NCBI GenBank assembly: GCA_009700485.1
Contig: WLLZ01000129.1
Coordinates: 1-5,145, forward strand
DNA length: 5,145 nt
Origin: Actinomycetota bacterium
Lineage (GTDB): Bacteria; Actinomycetota; Actinomycetes; S36-B12
Direction: 5' to 3'
This document shows, one piece after another, positions 1-5,055 of the stretch. The notes under the pieces are model-generated. The model saw nothing but the letters and a program-made list of their open reading frames with translations. It was not told the DNA's origin and did not search any database. Numbering within the stretch: the stretch's first letter is position 1; the number at the start of each line of letters is the position of its first letter. A program made the position numbers and the translations under genes.

Positions 1-228
1 ACCAAGCCCCCCGCGTGGCCCCTAGCGTGTTTCCCCCCACGGGCTACTCGACGAGGGCAAGGACCCGAGCCAACTGCATGGCTCGCAGTTCCGACGACAC
101 AGCGACCCGCTCAACCTCGCCGACCCAGAGTCGGGCCCGGCCCGAGGGTGGGTTTCCCTTTCACCTTGTCCCACCTTGTCTAGGTGTTGTCCCGGACAAG
201 ATCAGACAGGGGGGATTAAGGCTTGCTG
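1..228. other. Gene-poor stretch with decayed sequence and short repeats
   Basis: No intact gene is convincing here on either strand. The plus-strand reading frame that crosses it has an arbitrary, Arg/Pro/Thr-rich composition typical of a GC-rich shadow frame. What can be seen is a short open stretch on the minus strand (44-160) with good codon bias but no start, and a run of short inverted and direct repeats from about 122 to 276. The stretch lies just downstream, in the minus direction, of the broken toxin-antitoxin pair. It is best read as a decaying accessory segment next to the conserved crgA-trpG-pknB block. Confidence 0.5.
44..160 (-). pseudogene. Possible 3' remnant of an unidentified gene
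   Basis: On the minus strand 38 sense codons run from just after a TGA (161-163) to a TAG at 44-46. The last 24 or so codons look coding: third positions are rich in G and C, and the peptide has a regular helical appearance (…EVERVAVSSELRAMQLARVL…). No ATG, and no start with a ribosome binding site, opens the frame; the only internal candidates are a GTG and an ATG leaving 18 or fewer residues. The 5' part of the gene therefore seems to be missing, with the break in or near the TTGTCC repeat region. I do not recognise the family. It may also be a chance open frame, because a stretch this short is not rare in GC-rich DNA. Confidence 0.25.
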
Positions 229-276
229 CTACTCGCTTAGGTTGTCCCGTTTTGGGTAGTTGTCTGACTCTGGGTC
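122..276. repeat. 11-bp inverted repeat pair (122-132 and 266-276)
   Basis: GACCCAGAGTC at 122-132 recurs as its exact reverse complement GACTCTGGGTC at 266-276, with 133 bp between. The arms do not extend further. They bracket the TTGTCC-rich segment. They could be the ends of a small mobile or deleted element, or chance. No transposase and no flanking direct duplication are visible. Confidence 0.35.
131..249. repeat. Cluster of TTGTCC motifs and odd-centred palindromes
   Basis: CACCTTGTC occurs twice in tandem (162-170 and 172-180), and TTGTCCCG occurs at 187-194 and again at 242-249. The copy at 187 is part of a perfect 13-bp palindrome, TTGTCCCGGACAA (187-199). A second perfect odd-centred palindrome, TCGGGCCCGGCCCGA, lies at 131-145. 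A small stem CACCT/AGGTG (172-176 with 182-186) joins the two types. Motif starts at 166, 176 and 187 are 10-11 bp apart, and 187 to 242 is 55 bp, roughly whole helical turns. This could be a protein-binding site array or the residue of a mobile-element end. No neighbouring gene identifies a binding partner. Confidence 0.4.
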
Positions 277-456
277 CTCGACTTGCCGGGTGCGGGGGCG
301 GTGAACATCGAGCACGGGAAGCCCCAGCGCCGTGCAGGCCCGCGCCAAATCGACATTTCCAAAGCGATTAGCAACCCTGCGCATCTCGGTCTCTACCAGC
401 TGACCAGCCACCAAGGGGTGCTGATCTTCCGCGAGATCGTCGAACTAGGCAATCAC
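229..456 (-). pseudogene. Decayed VapC-like PIN-domain toxin
   Basis: The frame begins at a GTG (456-454) that overlaps the antitoxin stop in a GTGA junction, the usual coupling in toxin-antitoxin operons. It reads V-I-A-stop-F-D. A VapC toxin of the form 'MIAYFDTSALV…' would have Tyr where the TAG (447-445) stands, followed by the first catalytic Asp. Next comes a segment resembling the middle of a PIN domain, with the 'LVETEMRRVANRF' helix that carries the conserved Thr-Glu. Only about 20 residues separate the Asp from that Glu, against roughly 35-40 in intact VapC, so an internal deletion is likely. The C-terminal half, with the remaining acidic residues, is not recognisable before the TAG at 231-229. 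A PIN nuclease would cleave RNA, but this copy should be inactive. Family assignment is by eye from short motifs, so it is moderately sure. Confidence 0.5.
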
Positions 457-671
457 CGATCGCCACGCATCAGCAAAAGCGCTTCAAGAGCGCTCTCCTC
501 GGACTCGATCTGCACCGGGTTCAGGGCTGCAAACCTTGCGCCGGGGAGAGCCCTTTGCACCCAAATGCCCTCGAAGGGGTCCTGGGAAGCAGGCCCGATC
601 TCGGCAACAGGACGCCCATTGTTAGTCATGATGAACGTCTCACCTCTCTCCACGACGCGAAGAACGACCAA
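453..671 (-). pseudogene. N-terminally broken Phd/YefM-type antitoxin
   Basis: The frame contains a clear piece of the Phd/YefM antitoxin fold: 'LRVVERGETFIMTNNGRPVAEIGP', matching the family pattern V-L-x-x-V-E-x-G-E-x-(6)-G-R-P-V-A. It then has a plausible toxin-binding tail with an acidic, Leu-rich stretch (IESEESALEALLLMRGDR). What is missing is the first 15 or so residues (the usual 'MxxVSxxELRxN' strand and helix that start the DNA-binding fold). The frame is closed by TAA five codons before the possible TTG at 671, and no start with a ribosome binding site exists. The +1 frame upstream reads S-S-N-R, so a lost base in the GGG run near 682-684 plus a 5' deletion could explain it. It overlaps the toxin remnant by 4 nt. 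An intact product would bind the toxin and repress the operon; a short product from an internal start cannot be excluded. Confidence 0.55.
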
Positions 672-702
672 GCCATAGCCCGGTTAGAACTAAAGCCTTA
701 AT

Positions 703-714
703 TACACGAGTGTA
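703..714. promoter_or_regulatory. Palindromic operator-like site upstream of the antitoxin remnant
   Basis: TACAC-GA-GTGTA is a perfect 5+5 inverted repeat around a 2-bp centre; with one mismatch the arms extend to 8 bp (700-717). On the minus strand it runs into TGTAAT (706-701), a five-of-six match to the bacterial -10 hexamer. No convincing -35 is seen at the right distance. Phd-family antitoxins repress their own operons by binding palindromes that overlap the promoter. The position, about 30 bp before the antitoxin remnant, suits that role. Function is inferred. Confidence 0.4.
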
Positions 715-738
715 GTTCTCCCCATGCTGGGGACAAAC
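715..738. terminator. Hairpin downstream of crgA, possible terminator
   Basis: TCCCC-ATGCT-GGGGA (719-733) forms a 5-bp, mostly G:C stem. A further GTT/AAC pairing (715-717 with 736-738) adds 3 bp across a small internal loop. It begins 15 bases past the crgA stop in the direction of crgA transcription. No T-tract follows on the minus strand, so an intrinsic terminator is only weakly supported; factor-assisted termination or simple chance are alternatives. Confidence 0.25.
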
Positions 739-753
739 CTGTGGATTATTGCT

Positions 754-1020
754 TTACTGCCAACGGGTCGAAAGAATGAACCCAACACAGATAAAGCCAA
801 AGCCGATGGCCACGTTTATCAAGGAATTCAGGTCGCGCATGATCGGGATTGAGGAGCCGGCGATATAAAAGACCACGATGTAGAGCAGGCCGATGATGAA
901 ACAGGCCGACATCACCGGGGCTAGCCAGCGCGGGGAGCCGAGGCGGGCGACCTTACGCTCACCCTTGGGCTGCTCAGGGGTGTAACGCACTTCCTTCTTG
1001 CGGCCCTTGGACTCTGGCAC
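754..1020 (-). CDS. crgA: Cell division protein CrgA
   Basis: The 88-residue product is a small integral membrane protein of the actinobacterial CrgA (WhiP) family, close to the usual length of 84-93 residues. Residues 1-31 are a charged cytoplasmic tail rich in Lys and Arg, starting MPESKGRKK as is typical. Two membrane helices follow, about 33-54 and 66-84, joined by a short external loop. The protein ends in the family's characteristic T/M-R-W-Q/H motif (here STRWQ). In mycobacteria CrgA is a divisome adaptor that helps recruit septal synthesis proteins; in Streptomyces it restrains FtsZ ring assembly in aerial hyphae. That role is transferred from the family. The start is GTG, fixed by an excellent Shine-Dalgarno 7 nt upstream. 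The gene is divergent from trpG, the usual neighbourhood. Confidence 0.94.
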   Translation of the reverse strand: MPESKGRKKEVRYTPEQPKGERKVARLGSPRWLAPVMSACFIIGLLYIVVFYIAGSSIPIMRDLNSLINVAIGFGFICVGFILSTRWQ

Positions 1021-1027
1021 GGTTAAA

Positions 1028-1034
1028 CCCTCCT
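1028..1034 (-). promoter_or_regulatory. Strong ribosome binding site of crgA
   Basis: On the minus strand AGGAGGG lies 7 nt before the GTG at 1020. This near-perfect anti-Shine-Dalgarno match decides the start and contrasts with the weak sites before pknB and pbpA. Confidence 0.8.
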
Positions 1035-1068
1035 GCGAAAGCTGGCCTCGGTCTAGCCCAGCGGACCC

Positions 1069-1098
1069 AGATTAGATGACGGCCGGCAGCGCCGGGAA
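1069..1098 (-). promoter_or_regulatory. Tentative crgA promoter
   Basis: On the minus strand TAATCT (1074-1069) fits the TAnnnT form of a sigma-70-type -10 element. A poor TTCCCG -35 candidate (1098-1093) lies 18 bp upstream. Transcription would begin near 1062, giving a leader of about 40 nt that contains the crgA ribosome binding site. The site overlaps the start of the divergent trpG region. A single hexamer match is weak evidence. Confidence 0.2.
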
Positions 1099-1108
1099 CA
1101 ATGGTCCG

Positions 1109-1732
1109 GTGACCCGGATTCTTGTCGTGGATAACTACGACTCCTTCGTCTATAACTTGGTGCAGTATGTGGCCCAGTTGGGCGCCGAGGTTGTCGTGTT
1201 GCGCAATGACGAAGTCACCGCCGAAGAAGCACTGAAATTTGACGGGGTGCTGCTCTCGCCGGGCCCGGGGACACCCGAGGATGCGGGCGTTTGCCTCGAC
1301 ATCGTGAACAAGTGTGGTGGCCATGTCCCAATTTTGGGTGTCTGCCTAGGCCACCAAGTGATTGCGGTTGCCTACGGCGCGACCGTTAACCGCGCACCCG
1401 AATTAGTGCACGGCAAAACTTCACTAGTTCAACACCAGGACCAAGGCGTACTCGCGGGGCTACCGAACCCATTCACCGCAACGCGTTACCACTCACTCGC
1501 AGTTGATCCCGCAACAGTGCCGATGGAGCTCGAGGTGACAGGCGCTACCGAATCCGGGGTGATCATGGCGTTACGCCATCGCTCTCTTCCCGTCGAGGGT
1601 GTGCAGTTTCATCCTGAATCAGTATTAACCGAAGGCGGACATCAACTGCTTGCCAATTGGCTGGTTACTTGCGGCTCCCCGGATGCACTCGCAATGAGTG
1701 TTGGTCTTGCTCCAGTTGTTGGCCACCCTTAA
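1109..1732 (+). CDS. trpG: Anthranilate/aminodeoxychorismate synthase, glutamine amidotransferase subunit
   Basis: The 207-residue product is a class I (triad) glutamine amidotransferase of the TrpG/PabA family. It hydrolyses glutamine and channels ammonia to a chorismate-using partner (TrpE or PabB), for tryptophan and/or folate. Visible landmarks, numbered from the GTG: the family opening ILVVDNYDSFVYNLVQY (4-20), the oxyanion-loop motif SPGPGTP (50-56), the nucleophile Cys79 in GVCLGHQ, the HGKTS segment, and the catalytic His168 and Glu170 in VQFHPES. The length is normal. No trpE or pabB is adjacent, so one subunit may serve both pathways, as suggested for the stand-alone actinobacterial gene. 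The GTG at 1109 aligns with homologues that begin M-R-I-L-V-V-D and has GGGAA about 10 nt upstream. An in-frame ATG at 1076 would add 11 unconserved residues and lacks a ribosome binding site. Confidence 0.92.
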   Translation: MTRILVVDNYDSFVYNLVQYVAQLGAEVVVLRNDEVTAEEALKFDGVLLSPGPGTPEDAGVCLDIVNKCGGHVPILGVCLGHQVIAVAYGATVNRAPELVHGKTSLVQHQDQGVLAGLPNPFTATRYHSLAVDPATVPMELEVTGATESGVIMALRHRSLPVEGVQFHPESVLTEGGHQLLANWLVTCGSPDALAMSVGLAPVVGHP

Positions 1733-1745
1733 CTCGTCAAACGAG
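1733..1745. terminator. Small hairpin between the convergent trpG and pknB stops
   Basis: CTCGT-CAA-ACGAG forms a 5-bp stem with a 3-nt loop immediately after the trpG TAA and 5 bp before the pknB TAG. It is the only structure in the 18-bp gap and might help end transcription in both directions. The stem is short and no T-tract follows on either strand. Confidence 0.2.
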
Positions 1746-1750
1746 CACTC

Positions 1751-3541
1751 CTAGCCGGTTGGCGCTGGAGTTGGCGTGGGCGTTGGCGTTGGCACCGGCA
1801 CTGGCTCGGGTACCGGTGCTGGCTCAGACGGGAACGGTTCAAATGTCGGTTCGGCCGTGGGCTCCGGGGCAATCGCCACGGTGATAGTTACCAAGGTGCC
1901 ACGGTCAACGGCGGTACCAGGTAGTGGGCTTTGCGCGAGCACGGTGCCAGGTGCAACGGTGTCGTCGGACTGCTTAACTACTTGGGCATCGAGCCCGACT
2001 TGCACGAGATCACTACGAGCCTGGGCTTCACTGACTCCTATCACAGCGGGTACTCGCACTTGCCCGGAGGAAACACTGATCGAAATCATGGAGCCAGCTT
2101 CAACCTGCGTTCCCTCGGGTGGATCCTGCGCGAGCACGTAACCGGTTGGCTGGCTTGAGGCCTTCTCTTTGATAGTGCCAAGTTGCAGGTTGGCATCACT
2201 GAGTGCAAGACGGACAGAATCAAGGGAAGTAAGCCCGACAAGTTGCGGCACCGTGGCCTGCTCCAGGCCCCCACTAATAGTGACATTTACCGCTTGATTT
2301 TGCTCGAGTGTTTCACCAGCTGCTGGTTGCTGGGCGATGATCGTGCCCGATGGCCGATCTGAAACCTCTGGAGTTTGCGCACCTAGACGCAGTTGGAAAT
2401 CATCAAGTGCGTTGGTGGCTTGCTCAATGGTCAACCCATCCAGGTTCGGCACTTGTACTTTGTTAACGGTTGCCGCCCCGAAAACAAATCGGGCGATCAG
2501 TACCGCCCCCAAGATGGCGCCGACAATTGCAACGATGCTGATAATGGTGAAGCCAATGCGCCGACCTGTTTTACTCTTACCTCGATAGGTTGGCTGATGT
2601 TGGATGCCAGCCGCCGCCACCGGTGTCAATTGCTGTGTTTGATCAATGGTGATCATCGGAACAGCAGCAGTAACCGGGGAGCCAGCGATGGCCCGCTCAA
2701 CGTCAGCGCGAAATTCAGCAGCGGTCTGATATCTGTCATCAGGGCTCTTGGCGAGAGCGCGCAACACCACCGCGTCAACTTCAGAAGTAACTCCAGGATC
2801 TACCTGCGATGGCGGGGTTGGCATCTCAGATACATGTTGGTAGGCGATCGATACCGGTGAGTCACCGGTAAATGGTGGTTTGCCTGTTAGTAGTTCGTAG
2901 AGTAAAACACTTGCGGAATAAAGATCACTGCGCGCATCAACAACTTCACCGCGCGCTTGTTCGGGGGATAGGTACTGCGCTGTACCCATAACCGACTGAG
3001 CGGCTGTCATGTTTGCGGTGTTGGTGTCGTTCATCGCGCGAGCGATACCGAAATCCATGACCTTGACATCACCGGTGCGGGTGAGCATCACGTTGGCAGG
3101 CTTGATATCGCGATGCACAATCCCGTGCCGATGTGCATAATCCAAAGCCGACAGCACCCCGGCGCTAATCTCAAGGGCTCGTTCAGGTAGCAAACGCCGC
3201 CCACTTGCGAGTAGTTGGCGAAGAGTCATGCCATCGACGTACTCCATAACGATGTAAGGCACGATCACCGCGGTCTCGCCTTCACCCATCAAGGTGTCTT
3301 CACCGGTGTCGTAGACGGCGACGATATTTGGGTGATTTAAGGCCGCGGCAGATTGCGCCTCGCGACGAAAACGGGCTTGAAATGACGGATCGCGGGCGAG
3401 GTCGGGCCGCAGGATCTTCACGGCCACTCGCCGCCCTAGGCGCAGGTCACGGCCTTCGTGCACCTCGGCCATGCCGCCGCGGCCAATAACCTCGCCGATC
3501 TGGTACCGATCACCGAGCATCCGGCCAGGTTCGGTGGTCAT
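1751..3541 (-). CDS. pknB: PASTA-domain Ser/Thr protein kinase PknB
   Basis: The 596-residue product is a membrane receptor kinase. The cytoplasmic kinase domain (about 13-282) has the Gly loop GRGGMAEV (20-27), the ATP-anchoring Lys42 in VAVK, the catalytic loop HRDIKPAN (143-150, Asp145), the metal-binding DFG (163-165), GTAQYLSPE (186-194) and Arg270. A juxtamembrane linker rich in Thr, Gln and Ala leads to one membrane helix (about 330-354). Three extracellular PASTA repeats follow (about 361-424, 428-491, 495-556), then a Pro/Thr/Glu tail (559-596). PASTA domains bind muropeptides or lipid II, coupling wall state to phosphorylation. Mycobacterium tuberculosis PknB has four PASTA repeats and no such tail. 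Two oddities: the second activation-loop Thr of the TxT pair is Ala181, and the conserved helix-F Gly is Ser211. Catalytic residues are intact, so activity is expected. The N-terminal MTT and following DRYQIG match homologues, supporting the ATG; its ribosome binding site is weak. It lies 52 bp after pbpA, probably in one operon. Confidence 0.97.
   Translation of the reverse strand: MTTEPGRMLGDRYQIGEVIGRGGMAEVHEGRDLRLGRRVAVKILRPDLARDPSFQARFRREAQSAAALNHPNIVAVYDTGEDTLMGEGETAVIVPYIVMEYVDGMTLRQLLASGRRLLPERALEISAGVLSALDYAHRHGIVHRDIKPANVMLTRTGDVKVMDFGIARAMNDTNTANMTAAQSVMGTAQYLSPEQARGEVVDARSDLYSASVLLYELLTGKPPFTGDSPVSIAYQHVSEMPTPPSQVDPGVTSEVDAVVLRALAKSPDDRYQTAAEFRADVERAIAGSPVTAAVPMITIDQTQQLTPVAAAGIQHQPTYRGKSKTGRRIGFTIISIVAIVGAILGAVLIARFVFGAATVNKVQVPNLDGLTIEQATNALDDFQLRLGAQTPEVSDRPSGTIIAQQPAAGETLEQNQAVNVTISGGLEQATVPQLVGLTSLDSVRLALSDANLQLGTIKEKASSQPTGYVLAQDPPEGTQVEAGSMISISVSSGQVRVPAVIGVSEAQARSDLVQVGLDAQVVKQSDDTVAPGTVLAQSPLPGTAVDRGTLVTITVAIAPEPTAEPTFEPFPSEPAPVPEPVPVPTPTPTPTPAPTG
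1754..1801 (-). repeat. Low-complexity Pro-Thr coding repeat at the pknB 3' end
   Basis: The last 16 codons of pknB (residues 581-596) encode mostly alternating Pro with Val, Thr or Ala, from near-identical hexamers of the form CCAACG/CCCACG. The DNA is therefore a short imperfect tandem repeat that could change length by slippage without shifting the frame. The peptide would be an extended, flexible wall-side tail. Confidence 0.7.
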
Positions 3542-3555
3542 AGGCCCATCATCTC

Positions 3556-3574
3556 AGGGTTCGGCGAAAACCCT
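3556..3574. other. Hairpin in the pbpA-pknB gap
   Basis: AGGGTT and AACCCT form a 6-bp stem with a 7-nt loop in the 52-bp space between the pbpA stop and the pknB start. There is no T-tract after it. It could be an mRNA processing or stability element or a partial attenuator that adjusts kinase level relative to the enzymes upstream. The sequence alone does not show which, if any. Confidence 0.3.
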
Positions 3575-3593
3575 TGCACCTGCGCGCGACCAA

Positions 3594-5039
3594 TCAGCGA
3601 AGTATCGCCCTCATGACCTCGCGGGCGATCGGTGCGGCTAACCCATTGCCGCTGATCTCGGTGGCCCCGGACTCCTCAATAACGACGGCGACCGCCACTT
3701 TGGGTGACTGCGCCGGTGCGAAGGCCACAAACCAGGCGACCGCCGGGCGCTCATTGTCGGTCTCGGCGGTGCCGGTTTTACCGGCGACTCGCACCCCGGA
3801 TATTTGGGCGTTACTGCCGGTGCCGTTTTCCACCACGTTGACCATCATCTCGGTGAGTTGGGCGGCATTAAGCGGGGTCATCGCATCGGCGAATCTGGTG
3901 GGCTCGGTGGTTTGCAGGATCGCTAGGTCAGGCCCGCGCACCTCTTGCACCATGTAGGGCTTCATGGTCACGCCGTTATTACCGATGGCTGCACCGACCA
4001 TCGCCATCTGCAACGCGGTGGCCCGCACCTCGAACTGCCCGATGGCACTAAGTGCGGTCTGGGGTTCATCAAGTTCCGCGGGGAAGCGTGAAGTGGCTGC
4101 CTTCAGCGGGATTTGAAAACCGGTATCGAAACCCATGAGCTCGGCTTGCTTTCGGAGAGCTTCATCTCCTAATTGCACACCGAGCCACGCGAAAGCGGTA
4201 TTACATGAAATCGCCAACGCTTGCTTCAAAGTAACTTTGCCGCCCAGGCCGCACTCCTTGCGGTTCCAGTTGTTTAATTCACTCGTTGAGAGCGGCAGCC
4301 GATACGAAGCCGGCCCCGGCAGGATTGAATCGGGCGTGTAGAGACCGGAGGCCAGTGCCGCGGCCGCCGTAACTAACTTGAAAGTTGAACCGGGTGGATT
4401 TAGTGCGACGATCGGACGATTGAGCAGCGGTTTCGCCGGATCGGATTTGAGTTCTTCATAGTATGCGCGGATAGCTTCTGGGTCTTGACTAGTCAAAAGG
4501 TTCGGATCAAATGAAGGCGATTGCACCGAGGCCAAGATCCGACCGGTCGCCGGTTCAATCGCAACCACTGCACCGACTTTGCCCCTAAGGCCTTTAAATG
4601 CCGCTGCCTGCGCTGCTGCGTCAATGGTAGTGGTGACCGCCCCACCAACTGGTTGGCGTCCGGCAAATAACTGGGAGATCCGGTCAACAAAGAAAAGATC
4701 AGACTTGCCCGTGAGAACCCTGTTCTCCGTGCGCTCAAGGCCGGTGGCACCATAAATCAACGAATAGAATCCGGTAATTGGCGCGTAGAGCGGACCATCG
4801 TCATAGGTGCGCAAATAACGCAAGGTGTTACCCGTCTCAACCGATCTTGCCGCGGGATTCGCGCCGACCAGTATCGGGCCGCGCTCACGGTCGTACTCAG
4901 CAAGAAGTAAACGTTGGTTACCGGGCCGTTCGCGATAATCGCGCGCGAGTACAACCTGAATAACGGTTATGTTTACCAAGAGTGCAACAAGCATCAAGGC
5001 GAGCACTACGCCAATACGTCGAATCTGCCTGCTCATCAT
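3594..5039 (-). CDS. pbpA: Penicillin-binding protein PbpA (class B transpeptidase)
   Basis: The 481-residue product is a class B penicillin-binding protein that forms D,D peptide cross-links in peptidoglycan, working beside the RodA-type glycosyltransferase encoded just upstream. A short basic N-terminus (MMSRQIRR) and a membrane anchor (about 9-32) place the rest outside the membrane. A dimerisation-like domain follows (to about 140), with the family segments YDRERGPI and YAPITGFYS. The transpeptidase domain shows all three penicillin-binding motifs: SxxK as S218-T-F-K221 within NPPGSTFK, SxN as S278-C-N280 within SCNTAF, and KTG at 421-423 within GKTGTAE. The length matches M. tuberculosis PbpA (491). 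Two adjacent ATGs at 5039 and 5036 are both possible; the second aligns best with homologues, while the first is better spaced (8 nt) from a weak GAG. An upstream in-frame TTG at 5072 would overlap rodA and is unlikely. It starts 16 bp after rodA, so translation is probably linked. Confidence 0.96.
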   Translation of the reverse strand: MMSRQIRRIGVVLALMLVALLVNITVIQVVLARDYRERPGNQRLLLAEYDRERGPILVGANPAARSVETGNTLRYLRTYDDGPLYAPITGFYSLIYGATGLERTENRVLTGKSDLFFVDRISQLFAGRQPVGGAVTTTIDAAAQAAAFKGLRGKVGAVVAIEPATGRILASVQSPSFDPNLLTSQDPEAIRAYYEELKSDPAKPLLNRPIVALNPPGSTFKLVTAAAALASGLYTPDSILPGPASYRLPLSTSELNNWNRKECGLGGKVTLKQALAISCNTAFAWLGVQLGDEALRKQAELMGFDTGFQIPLKAATSRFPAELDEPQTALSAIGQFEVRATALQMAMVGAAIGNNGVTMKPYMVQEVRGPDLAILQTTEPTRFADAMTPLNAAQLTEMMVNVVENGTGSNAQISGVRVAGKTGTAETDNERPAVAWFVAFAPAQSPKVAVAVVIEESGATEISGNGLAAPIAREVMRAILR

Positions 5040-5055
5040 GGTGTTAGCTCGTACT

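Noticed and set aside
55..110. Possible tRNA-like or attachment-site sequence suggested by short pairing segments
   Set aside because: No acceptor stem, no T-loop consensus and no CCA-end context could be assembled.
15..371. Plus-strand open frame of 118 codons
   Set aside because: Composition (Arg, Pro, Cys, Thr rich) is typical of chance frames in GC-rich DNA, with no ribosome binding site and no domain.
283..678. Plus-strand open frame of 131 codons
   Set aside because: It is antisense to the antitoxin and toxin remnants, has no ribosome binding site, and its Arg/Ser/Pro-rich product resembles no family; the minus-strand frame shows a recognisable motif.
974..1324. Minus-strand frame opposite trpG
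   Set aside because: It is antisense to the conserved amidotransferase core and overlaps the crgA start and its ribosome binding site; it is a shadow of both.
1754..1801. Tandem hexamers considered as a CRISPR or intergenic repeat
   Set aside because: They are in-frame Pro-Thr codons of pknB with no spacers.
2393..2860. Plus-strand 155-codon frame inside pknB
   Set aside because: It is fully antisense to the kinase and PASTA coding region, which explains the sequence.
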